Below are positions 34,206 through 41,019 of a stretch of 64,000 nucleotides of DNA, piece after piece. The DNA comes from Rhizobiaceae bacterium. GTDB lineage: Bacteria; Pseudomonadota; Alphaproteobacteria; Rhizobiales; Rhizobiaceae. The notes below the pieces were generated by a model. The model had not been told where the DNA came from, searched no databases, and was given only the letters and a program-made list of their open reading frames with translations. The stretch's first letter is position 1. Each line of letters begins with the position of its first letter. The position numbers and the translations under genes were made by a program. The stretch lies in assembly GCA_025698895.1 (NCBI GenBank), contig JAILWO010000002.1:558001-622000 (forward strand). The letters run 5' to 3'.

Positions 34206-34523
34206 ATGAGCGACATATCGCAGACCGCCTGGATCTGGGTGGCCAAAAGCGCCGGCGCGGCCGCCGGTTCGGCGATCTCGGTCGCCTATGTGCTGCCGCA
34301 GGGACGGCGCGAGGCCGGGATCAGGTTCGCCGTGGGGCTGGTCTTCGGCCTGGTCTTCGGCGGGATGGCGGGCGTCAAAATCGCGGCCGAGCTCGGCGTC
34401 GAGGACAGGATCGGCGGGGCTGAGGTGGCGCTGGTGGGCGCGGCGGCGGCAAGCCTTTGCGCCTGGTGGGCGCTGGGGCTGGTCATGCGGCTTTTCCGGC
34501 GGATGGGTGAACGGCTGAAATAG
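34206..34523 (+). CDS. DUF6107 family membrane protein (GTA cluster)
   Basis: A 105-residue protein with three hydrophobic segments (IWVAKSAGAAAGSAISVAYV, FAVGLVFGLVFGGMAGVKIA, VGAAAASLCAWWALGLVMRL). It matches DUF6107, a small membrane protein found between the portal and protease genes of rhizobial GTA clusters. Role unknown. ATG 34206 is used; an in-frame ATG at 34185 would add seven residues. Confidence 0.8.
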   Translation: MSDISQTAWIWVAKSAGAAAGSAISVAYVLPQGRREAGIRFAVGLVFGLVFGGMAGVKIAAELGVEDRIGGAEVALVGAAAASLCAWWALGLVMRLFRRMGERLK

Positions 34524-34626
34524 GCGGTGTACCTCGCGAGCGGAGCGAGGCGGGAATATCCGGGAACCATTCCGGTCGGTGCGATCATGGGCACCTAGCG
34601 GGCGTACGAGGCGGTGGCGCGTTCAC

Positions 34627-34687
34627 GGCTGGATCCCGGCTCTCGCCTCGCGACCTGTGGTTGTTCGGCAGCGGCCGGGATGACGAC
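34627..34687. repeat. Dispersed palindromic repeat copy
   Basis: GGATCCCGGCTCTCGCCTCG and, after a variable centre, GCGGCCGGGATGACGAC. It is related to the copy at 30982-31040 and lies in the 206-bp gap between the DUF6107 and protease genes. Confidence 0.65.
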
Positions 34688-34729
34688 CCAGCGCATTCAT
34701 CGACAGATCGAAGACAAGGAGAACCGGCC

Positions 34730-35317
34730 GTGACGACCGGGACGATGGCGCGCGAGCGCAAATTTGCCGGGCTGGCGCTCGACGGGGTTTCGGCCGCCGG
34801 CGCCTTCGGCGGCTATGCCAGCCTGTTCGGCGCGACCGATCTGGCGGGCGACGTGGTGGAGCGCGGAGCGTTCGAAAAGTCGCTCGCGGCGCGCGGGGCA
34901 TCGGGAGTGCGCATGCTGTTCCAGCACGATCCCGCCCTGGTGATCGGGCGCTGGACCGAGATCGTCGAGGACGGGCGCGGGCTGCGCGTGGCCGGCCGGC
35001 TCAATCTGGACGTGGCCAGGGCGCGCGAGGTGCACGCCCTGATGAAGACCGGCGCGCTGGACGACGGGCTGTCGATCGGCTTCCGCACGGTGCGCGCCCG
35101 GCGGGTCCGCGGCGAGGCCAAGCGGCGCATCCTGGAGGCCGATCTGTGGGAAATCTCGGTGGTGACCTTTCCGATGCTGCCGGGCGCCAGGGTGGCGCAG
35201 ATCAAGGCGCTGCCAGCCGGGCGGGACGATGCCGGGGCGGTTTTGAAACGGCTCGCCGGGACGATCCGGCAGGCCGTGAGGACGAGCAACAGAAGCAACA
35301 GGGACTGGATGCGATGA
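34730..35317 (+). CDS. GTA HK97 family prohead protease (gp4)
   Basis: A 195-residue capsid maturation protease. The catalytic His66 (MLFQHDPALVIG) and Ser115 (DGLSIGFRT) of the HK97 protease family are present, as is the ending LWEISVVTFPMLPGARV. It trims the scaffold part of the capsid protein during head assembly. The GTG at 34730 is preferred because AAGGAG lies 8 bp upstream; an ATG at 34745 is the alternative. It overlaps the capsid gene by 4 bp (ATGA). Confidence 0.92.
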   Translation: MTTGTMARERKFAGLALDGVSAAGAFGGYASLFGATDLAGDVVERGAFEKSLAARGASGVRMLFQHDPALVIGRWTEIVEDGRGLRVAGRLNLDVARAREVHALMKTGALDDGLSIGFRTVRARRVRGEAKRRILEADLWEISVVTFPMLPGARVAQIKALPAGRDDAGAVLKRLAGTIRQAVRTSNRSNRDWMR

Positions 35318-36567
35318 CGAAGATCGAGACGAGCGCATTGGAGACGAAATCGGCCGGGCCGGGCGACGATGTGAGCGAGGCCTTCGCCGAGTTCATGGCC
35401 TCCTTCGAGGCCTTCAAGGCGGAGAACGACGACCGCCTTCGCCAGATCGAGACGCGCTCGGCCGCCGACGTTCTGACGACCGAGAAGGTGGGACGGATCG
35501 AGGACGCGCTGGACCGGCAGAAGAAGACGCTCGACCAACTCGTGCTGAAGCGGGCGCGGCCGGCCTACGGGCGCGAGGAGGGGCCGACCGTCGACCTCGA
35601 ACGCAAGGAGGCCTTCGAGGCCTATATGCGCTCGGGCGACGACCGGGCGCTGCGATCGCTCGACACCAAGGCGATGTCGGTGGGATCGGGCCAGGACGGC
35701 GGCTACCTCGTGCCCGACGAGACGGAGGCCGCGATCGGCCGCCGGCTGACGGCGCTCTCGCCGATCCGCTCCATCGCCTCCGTCAGGCAGGTGTCGACCG
35801 CGGTGCTGAAGAAGCCGTTTGCCATCTCCGGCCCGGCCACCGGCTGGGTGGCCGAGACGGTGTCGCGCCCGCAGACCAACACGCCGACCCTGGCCGAACT
35901 GCAGTTCCCGGCGATGGAAATCTACGCCATGCCGGCCGCCACGCCGTCGCTGCTGGAGGATGCCGCGGTCGATCTCGACCAGTGGATCTCGGCCGAGGTG
36001 GAATCGGCCTTCGCCGAGCAGGAGGGCGCGGCCTTCGTGGCCGGCGACGGCATCAACAAGCCGAAGGGTTTCCTCGACCACGACACGGTCGACGAGGCGA
36101 ACTGGAGCTGGGGCGAGATCGGCTATGTGGCGACGGGCGCCGCCGGCGCGCTGCCGGCGTCGAACCCGTCCGACCGGCTGATCGACCTGGTCTACGCGCT
36201 CAAGGCCGGCTACCGGCAGAACGCGTCCTGGGTGATGAACCGCAAGACCCAGGCCGTCATCCGCAAGATCAGGGACGCCGACGGCAACTATATGTGGCAG
36301 CCGCCGGCCGCGCCCGGCAGCCGCGCCATGCTGATGGGCTTCCCGCTGGTCGAGGCCGAGGACATGCCTGACATCGCCGCCGACGCGACGGCGATCGCCT
36401 TCGGCGACTTCAACCGAGGCTATCTCGTCGTCGACCGGACCGGCGTGCGCGTGCTGCGCGATCCCTATTCGGTCAAGCCCTACGTGCTGTTCTACACCAC
36501 CAAGCGCGTCGGCGGCGGGGTGCAGGACTTTGATGCGATCAAGTTGATGAAGTTCTCCGAAAGCTGA
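35314..36567 (+). CDS. GTA HK97 family major capsid protein (gp5)
   Basis: A 417-residue major capsid protein. The first 110 or so residues are a coiled-coil scaffold domain (FAEFMASFEAFKAENDDRLR) removed by the protease. The HK97 fold follows with GQDGGYLVPDETEAAIGRRL, AFVAGDGINKPKGFLDHDT, WVMNRKTQAVIRKIRDADGN and the end GVQDFDAIKLMKFSES. The gene is coupled to the protease. After it comes a 372-bp repeat-filled gap, unlike the compact junctions of other RcGTA-like clusters. Confidence 0.94.
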   Translation: MTKIETSALETKSAGPGDDVSEAFAEFMASFEAFKAENDDRLRQIETRSAADVLTTEKVGRIEDALDRQKKTLDQLVLKRARPAYGREEGPTVDLERKEAFEAYMRSGDDRALRSLDTKAMSVGSGQDGGYLVPDETEAAIGRRLTALSPIRSIASVRQVSTAVLKKPFAISGPATGWVAETVSRPQTNTPTLAELQFPAMEIYAMPAATPSLLEDAAVDLDQWISAEVESAFAEQEGAAFVAGDGINKPKGFLDHDTVDEANWSWGEIGYVATGAAGALPASNPSDRLIDLVYALKAGYRQNASWVMNRKTQAVIRKIRDADGNYMWQPPAAPGSRAMLMGFPLVEAEDMPDIAADATAIAFGDFNRGYLVVDRTGVRVLRDPYSVKPYVLFYTTKRVGGGVQDFDAIKLMKFSES

Positions 36568-36620
36568 CGCGAAGGCGCGCCGGCGGCCACCTAAGAGCCG
36601 TGCCGAAACGCGTGAGGGCG

Positions 36621-36800
36621 GTCTGCAAATGGCGCTTTCCTGCGCTCCGGTGCTCACGTACCCGCTCGTACGCTCCGCTCCGGTGCTCGGTCAGCACCAT
36701 TTTCGCCACGCCCTGACACGTTTCGAAACGGGCTCTAAGGGCGATGTGCTGCGCTTCCAGTGCTCATGGGTACCAAGTCCACTCCGCTCCGGTTCTCGCG
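36621..36800. repeat. Copies B and C of the dispersed hairpin repeat
   Basis: Copy B (from 36621) shares CTGCAAATGGCG and CTCCGGTGCTCA with copy A and has the stem CGTAC 36657-36661 / GTACG 36668-36672. Copy C (from 36748) has CGCTTCCAGTGCTCA, a stem TGGGT 36767-36771 / GTCCA 36777-36781 that needs two G-U pairs, then CTCCGCTCCGGTTCTCG. The stem sequence differs between copies while pairing is kept. Confidence 0.8.
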
Positions 36801-36847
36801 CATCACCCGTATCCGGCTCACCGGCCCGCCTTCCCCCTCTCCGCCTC

Positions 36848-36907
36848 GCTGTCTTCGCCTATCGCGAAGACAGCTCGGCACCTCTCCCCCATGTTGGGGG
36901 GGGGGGG
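36848..36907. repeat. 11-bp hairpin and a run of 12 G upstream of gp6
   Basis: GCTGTCTTCGC (36848-36858) pairs perfectly with GCGAAGACAGC (36864-36874) around a 5-nt loop. A C-rich stretch CTCTCCCCC and then a homopolymer of 12 G (36896-36907) follow, ending 33 bp before the gp6 start codon. The G run is prone to slippage. Confidence 0.8.
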
Positions 36908-36939
36908 CATCATATGAAACAATCACTTGCGAGCGTTCC

Positions 36940-37502
36940 ATGACTCTCTACAGGACGACCGGGCCGGAGGCCGAGCCGGTGACGGTGGCCGACGTGAAGG
37001 CATTTCTCAGGCTCGACCACGACGGCGAGGACGGGCTGCTCGAGGGGCTGATCCGGGCCGCGCGCGAGGAGGTCGAGGCGCGGACCGGACTGGCCCTGAT
37101 CGAGCACGGCTGGCGCTGGACGACTGGCCGTCCGTCGACGTGGTGTCGCTGGCCAGGCATCCGCTGCGCGAGGTGCTGTCCGTGACGATCTACGGCAAGG
37201 ACGGCGAGGCCTCGCTGGCCGCGCCATCCACCTATGAGGTCGATGCCGCCTCGCGGCCGGCGCGCATCCATTTTCGCGAGAGGCCGCGGCCGGAACGGCG
37301 GCTGAACGGCGTCGAGATCGACTTCACCGCCGGGTTCGGCGAGAGCGGCGCCGACTGCCCCGACCTGCTGAAGCGGGCGATCGTGACGCTGGCCGCGCAC
37401 TGGTTCGAGTTCCGCGCCGCCTACGGGCCGACCGACCAGCCGGTGTCCCTTCCGGCCGGTTTCGAGCGGCTGATCGCGCCCTGGCGCCGGGCGAGGCTGT
37501 GA
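36940..37502 (+). pseudogene. GTA head-tail connector protein (gp6), frameshifted
   Basis: Two parts of one gene lie in different frames. From ATG 36940 the frame reads MTLYRTTGPEAEPVTVADVK to LALIEHGWRW and then runs to a stop at 37185 through unrelated sequence. The other frame continues the family sequence from about 37116 (ALDDWPSVDVVSLARHPLRE to LIAPWRRARL, stop 37500-37502). The switch lies at 37114-37122 in GGCTGGCGCTGGACGAC and fits loss of one base in a CTGGCG repeat. No slippery heptamer was seen, so programmed shifting is unlikely; a mutation or a sequencing error are the choices. Intact, it would be about 187 residues and join the portal to the tail. Confidence 0.8.
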
Positions 37503-37837
37503 TGAAGCCGGGTATCGTCGATCCGGGCCGGTTCAGGACCGAACTGACGCTGGAACGGGTCGTGCCCGTGCCTGACGGGATGGGCGGTTACGGCGAGGAC
37601 TGGCAGGAGATCGCGACGCTGATGGCCCGGATCGAGCCCGTGCGGGCTTCCAGCCGGCCGGGCGCCGACCAGGCGCTGGAGACGGTGACGCATCGCGTGA
37701 CGATACGGGCAAGGGCCGGCGTGGAAGCCGGCATGCGCTTTGCCAGGGCCGGCCGGACCTTCGCGATCGCGACCGTGCACGACCCCGACGAGACCGGGCG
37801 CTACCTGGTCTGCGAGACGCGGGAGGGGCGGCCATGA
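37502..37837 (+). CDS. GTA phage head closure (head-tail adaptor) protein (gp7)
   Basis: A 111-residue head-closure protein: MKPGIVDPGRFRTELTLERV at the start, GGYGEDWQEIATLMARIEPV, then THRVTIRARAGVEAGMRFA and the end DPDETGRYLVCETREGRP. It closes the portal after DNA packaging and carries the tail. ATG 37502 forms a TGATG junction with gp6; a GTG at 37499 is the alternative. Its end overlaps the next gene by 4 bp. Confidence 0.87.
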   Translation: MKPGIVDPGRFRTELTLERVVPVPDGMGGYGEDWQEIATLMARIEPVRASSRPGADQALETVTHRVTIRARAGVEAGMRFARAGRTFAIATVHDPDETGRYLVCETREGRP

Positions 37838-38013
37838 GGATGACGCTTGCCCTGACGCTCGACGGCATGGTGCGCGCGCTGCGCATGAAGGCGCATATGG
37901 TGGCGGAGGATGTCGAGGACGGCTATCGTCGCCGTCAGCCTCGCGAAGTCCTGACGCGTCATGATGTCCGGCGAGACGAGGCGGAGAGGGCAAATGACCG
38001 CGCCGGCGACTGA
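37834..38013 (+). CDS. Small GTA-cluster protein (59 aa)
   Basis: A 59-residue basic protein (MRMTLALTLDGMVRALRMKA, AEDVEDGYRRRQPREVLTRH) starting in an ATGA overlap with the head closure gene and overlapping the DUF3168 gene by 20 bp. Short genes with the MRMTL-x-L-x-L-DG-x-x-RAL start occur at this place in rhizobial GTA clusters. Role unknown. Confidence 0.65.
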   Translation: MRMTLALTLDGMVRALRMKAHMVAEDVEDGYRRRQPREVLTRHDVRRDEAERANDRAGD

Positions 38014-38410
38014 CCTGCAGAAGAGCGTCTTCGCGACGCTCGACGGCGACACGGAGCTTTCGGGGCTGCTGGGCGGACAACGCGTCTATGACCGCGTGCC
38101 GCCGGGCTCGGCCTTTCCCTACATCACCTTCGGCCGCACCGCGCTCTACGACTGGAGCACGGGAACCGAGATCGGCACCGAGCACATCTTCACGCTGCAG
38201 GTCTGGTCGAAGGCGCGGGGCCGGGAGGAGACGCAAGCCATCATGGAGAGGGTGCGCGCGCTGCTTCACGACCGGCCGCTTCCGATGGAAAGCCACCGGC
38301 TCGTCAATCTGAGGCTCGAATTCGCCGAGGATCGCCAGGACGACGACCTTGCGGTGCATCGCGGCCTGCTGAGGTTCCGGGCGACGGTCGAAGCGGTGAA
38401 TGGTGAATAG
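37994..38410 (+). CDS. GTA DUF3168 tail completion protein (gp8)
   Basis: A 138-residue DUF3168 protein, the tail terminator/completion protein in RcGTA-type particles. Family segments: LQKSVFATLDGDTELSGLLG, RVYDRVPPGSAFPYITFGRT, EHIFTLQVWSKARGREETQA and the end LRFRATVEAVNGE. ATG 37994 fits the family start. The last codons of the gene (GTGAATGGTGAATAG) are part of a heptamer array, so the C-terminal residues VNGE come from repeat DNA. Confidence 0.88.
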   Translation: MTAPATDLQKSVFATLDGDTELSGLLGGQRVYDRVPPGSAFPYITFGRTALYDWSTGTEIGTEHIFTLQVWSKARGREETQAIMERVRALLHDRPLPMESHRLVNLRLEFAEDRQDDDLAVHRGLLRFRATVEAVNGE

Positions 38411-38500
38411 CGAATGGTGAAATGGCCAGCGCGGCCTTCACCTGCGACTTGATCTCCATCGCGTTCCGATGGCCAGACCATTCACCATTCACCATTCCTC
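38396..38500. repeat. Inverted heptamer arrays at the gp8-gp9 junction
   Basis: The left array GGTGAATGGTGAATAG plus GAATGGTGAAATGG (38396-38425) overlaps the stop of gp8. The right array CCATTCACCATTCACCATTC (38478-38497) is inverted, with a degraded continuation TTTCCCATTTACGG. The spacer is about 50 bp. It ends about 25 bp before the gp9 ATG. Confidence 0.85.
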
Positions 38501-38523
38501 CTTTCCCATTTACGGAGACATCA

Positions 38524-38940
38524 ATGGCCGCTCAGAAAGGCAAGGATCTTCTATTGAAGATCGATCCCGACGGCACGGGTTCGTTCACGACGGTCGCGGG
38601 GCTCAGGGCACGGCGGCTGGCGTTCAATGCCGAAAGCGTCGACGTGACCGACGCGGATTCGGCCGGCCGCTGGCGAGAACTGCTGGCCGGCGCGGGCGCG
38701 CAGCGGGCCTCGCTGTCGGGTTCGGGCATCTTCCGCGACGCCTCGTCGGATGCCGCGATACGCAGCGCCTTCTTCGACGGCCAGATCCGCGACTGGCAGT
38801 GCGTGATCCCCGATTTCGGCACGGTGGAAGGACCGTTCCAGATCACGGCGCTGGAATATTCGGGCCGCCACGACGGCGAGGTCGCCTTCGAGATCGCGCT
38901 GGAATCGGCCGGCGCCCTGGCCTTCGAGGCCACGCCATGA
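38524..38940 (+). CDS. GTA phage major tail protein, TP901-1 family (gp9)
   Basis: A 138-residue tail tube protein. Characteristic parts are MAAQKGKDLLLKIDPDGTGS, FNAESVDVTDADSAGRWREL, LLAGAGAQRASLSGSGIFRD and YSGRHDGEVAFEIALESAGA. It polymerises into the tail tube. ATG 38524 has GGAGA 7 bp upstream; starts further up would read through the heptamer array. It overlaps gp10 by 4 bp (ATGA). Confidence 0.92.
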   Translation: MAAQKGKDLLLKIDPDGTGSFTTVAGLRARRLAFNAESVDVTDADSAGRWRELLAGAGAQRASLSGSGIFRDASSDAAIRSAFFDGQIRDWQCVIPDFGTVEGPFQITALEYSGRHDGEVAFEIALESAGALAFEATP

Positions 38941-39281
38941 CGGCCAACCGGCACCGCGGCGAAATCGCGGCAGAACTCGACGGCCGGACGTGGCGGCTGT
39001 GCCTGACGCTCGGCGCGCTGGCGGAGCTGGAGACGGCCTTCGCGGCCGACGACCTCAACGCGCTGCTGGAGCGGTTCAGGGACGGGCGTTTCGCGTCGAG
39101 GGACATGATCCGCATCCTGGGCGCCGGCCTTCGCGGCGGCGGCAACGGGGTCAGCGATGACGAGGTCGCGGCGATGGGCTGCGCGGACGGGGCGGTCGGC
39201 ATGGCGCGGATCGTGGAACGGTTGCTGGCCGCCACCTTCGCGCCCGACGAGACGCGGGAAGCGCCGGCAAACCCCCGATAG
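38937..39281 (+). CDS. Gene transfer agent family protein (gp10)
   Basis: A 114-residue GTA-specific tail assembly protein (GTA_TIM-like): MTANRHRGEIAAELDGRTWR, LCLTLGALAELETAFAADDL, FRDGRFASRDMIRILGAGLR. The acidic and glycine-rich middle and the RIVERLLAATF end are typical. It is coupled to gp9 by ATGA. Its stop codon (TAG 39279-39281) overlaps an ATA where the next gene would normally begin. Confidence 0.85.
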   Translation: MTANRHRGEIAAELDGRTWRLCLTLGALAELETAFAADDLNALLERFRDGRFASRDMIRILGAGLRGGGNGVSDDEVAAMGCADGAVGMARIVERLLAATFAPDETREAPANPR

Positions 39282-39325
39282 CCGCGGCGGGCGGCGGCCC
39301 GGCTCCGTTTCCCTGGCGCGAGGTC

Positions 39326-39484
39326 ATGGCGACGGGGCTCGGCCTGCTGCGGCTTTCTCCGCGCGATTTCTGGGCGATGACGCCGGTGGAACTCGCGCAT
39401 ATGGCCGGATGGACGGGTTCTGCCCGCGCGCGGCCGGCGCGCGCCGACCTCGACCGGATGATGCGGCGATTTCCAGACAGGTGA
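39326..39484 (+). CDS. GTA tail assembly chaperone (rcc01693 family), start defective or unusual
   Basis: From ATG 39326 the frame gives 52 residues, ATGLGLLRLSPRDFWAMTPV then DLDRMMRRFPDR, clearly the rcc01693/DUF2376 family. The conserved family N-terminus PFPWREV lies just upstream in the same frame (39305-39325), but no ATG, GTG or TTG is found in that frame between 39200 and 39325. The only near-cognate codon at the expected place is ATA at 39278, overlapping the gp10 stop. Either the start codon has been lost, initiation uses ATA, or a shorter protein is made. Confidence 0.7.
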   Translation: MATGLGLLRLSPRDFWAMTPVELAHMAGWTGSARARPARADLDRMMRRFPDR

Positions 39485-39493
39485 GGCAGGGCG

Positions 39494-40063
39494 ATGGAGA
39501 CGGATGGCGCGACGGTCACGATAGAGGCCGACACGCGGCCCTTCGAGCAGGCGCTGGAGCGGCTGCGGGGGCTGTCGGCGGATTTCGGCGGCCAGCTGAC
39601 GGGCGCCCTGCGGGCGGCGACCGTCAGCGGCCGGTCGCTGGACGACATATTGCGCAGGATCGGCATGAACCTGGCGAGCATGGCGCTGAGCCAGGGCCTG
39701 GCGCCGCTGAAATCGCTGACCTCCAGCCTGTTCTCGGGCCTGTTCGGCTCGGTCCTGCCTTTCGCAAGCGGCGGCGTGCCCGGCCGTGTCACGCCCTTCG
39801 CCAATGGCGGGGTGGTCTCGCAGCCGACCTATTTTCCCATGCGCGGCGCGACCGGGCTGATGGGCGAGGCCGGCGCCGAGGCGATCATGCCGCTGGCGCG
39901 GACATCGGACGGGAGGCTGGGCGTGGCGGCGGGCGGGCCGGCCGCCTCCGTCAACGTCACCTTCAACGTGACAACGCCCGACGCGGCGTCCTTCCGCAAG
40001 TCGGAGGCACAGGTGACCGGGATGCTGGCGAGGGCCGTGAGCCGAGGCGTCCGCACCTTGTGA
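39494..40063 (+). CDS. GTA phage tail tape measure protein (gp11)
   Basis: A 189-residue short tape-measure protein typical of GTAs, which have short tails. It starts with VTIEADTRPFEQALERLRGL, has a hydrophobic middle (LKSLTSSLFSGLFGSVLPFA) and the glycine-rich GATGLMGEAGAEAIMPLART motif shared by phage tape-measure proteins. ATG 39494 follows the previous stop by 9 bp. The 3' end is the beginning of a 147-bp tandem duplication. Confidence 0.9.
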   Translation: METDGATVTIEADTRPFEQALERLRGLSADFGGQLTGALRAATVSGRSLDDILRRIGMNLASMALSQGLAPLKSLTSSLFSGLFGSVLPFASGGVPGRVTPFANGGVVSQPTYFPMRGATGLMGEAGAEAIMPLARTSDGRLGVAAGGPAASVNVTFNVTTPDAASFRKSEAQVTGMLARAVSRGVRTL

Positions 40064-40353
40064 GCCGGAAGTCTACTGCCGCGGACGCCTAGCGACGTCT
40101 TCCTGCGCTTCCGGTGCTCATGGACTCGATGTCCACTCCGCTCCGGTTCTCGGAAGCCATCGCTATCCGCCTCGCGGCAGCGGCTTCCGCCAGCACAAGG
40201 CACCTTGTGAGCCGGGAGTCTACCGCCGCGGACGCCTGGCGGCGTCTTTCTGCGCTTCCGGTGCTCATGGACTCCAAGTCCATTCCGCTCCGGTTCTCGA
40301 AAGCCATCGCTGTCCGCCTGCGGCAGTGACTTCCGCCAGCGCAAGACACCTTA
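40054..40353 (+). repeat. 147-bp tandem duplication containing copies D and E of the hairpin repeat
   Basis: The segment from CACCTTGTGAGCCGG at 40054 is repeated from 40201 with scattered differences. Each unit holds GTCTACYGCCGCGGACGCCT and one hairpin repeat: copy D with stem TGGAC 40121-40125 / GTCCA 40131-40135, copy E with stem TGGACT 40268-40273 / AGTCCA 40277-40282. The duplication begins inside the last codons of gp11 and ends just before gp12, filling a 299-bp gap that holds no gene. Confidence 0.9.
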
Positions 40354-40362
40354 GGACCTCCC

Positions 40363-41019
40363 ATGGCCGACATTGCCAGCTTTCATGACGTGCTGTTTCC
40401 GACCGCCGTGTCGTTCGGCGCGACCGGCGGACCGGAACGCGCAGTCGAGATCGTGCGGCTGACCTCGGGCCGCGAGAAGCGCAACGCGCGCACGGCCCAT
40501 GCGAGGCGACGCTACGACGCCGGCACGGGGCTGCGCTCGGCGGACGACCTCCAGGAGATCATGGACTTCTTCGAGGCGCGGCGGGGCCCGCTCTGCGGCT
40601 TCCGGTTCCGCGACCCTTTCGACGCGAAATCCTGCCGCATGGGCCTTACACCGACGCCACTCGACCAGGTGCTGGGCGAGGGCGACGGCGAGACGGCCGC
40701 GTTCCGGCTGGTCAAGGTTCACGGGCAGGGCGCGGACGCCTATCGCCGGCCGATCACGAGGCCGGTTGACGGCTCCGTGCGGGTGGCGGTGGATGGCGTC
40801 GAAGCGGCGGCGCAGGATTTCTCGGTCGACCATGCGACGGGTGTCGTGACCTTCGAGGCCGGCGCGATCCCGCCGCCGGGCGCGGTGGTGACGGCTGGCT
40901 TCGAATTCCACGTGCCGGCGCGCTTCGACACGGAGGCGATCACGGTGAGCCTCGCGGCGTTCAAGGCCGGGCAGATCCCCACCATTCCCATCATCGAACT
41001 GCCGCCGGAGGAAGCATGA
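40363..41019 (+). CDS. GTA DUF2460 (TIGR02217) distal tail protein (gp12)
   Basis: A 218-residue TIGR02217/DUF2460 protein, the distal tail protein of RcGTA-like particles. Family segments: FHDVLFPTAVSFGATGGPER, MDFFEARRGPLCGFRFRDPF, TPTPLDQVLGEGDGETAAFR and VPARFDTEAITVSLAAFKAG. Its end overlaps gp13 by 4 bp (ATGA), returning to the compact cluster layout. Confidence 0.93.
   Translation: MADIASFHDVLFPTAVSFGATGGPERAVEIVRLTSGREKRNARTAHARRRYDAGTGLRSADDLQEIMDFFEARRGPLCGFRFRDPFDAKSCRMGLTPTPLDQVLGEGDGETAAFRLVKVHGQGADAYRRPITRPVDGSVRVAVDGVEAAAQDFSVDHATGVVTFEAGAIPPPGAVVTAGFEFHVPARFDTEAITVSLAAFKAGQIPTIPIIELPPEEA

Noticed and set aside
37114-37122. Programmed -1 frameshift in gp6
   Set aside because: No X-XXY-YYZ slippery site or downstream pseudoknot was seen, and gp6 homologues are single-frame genes.
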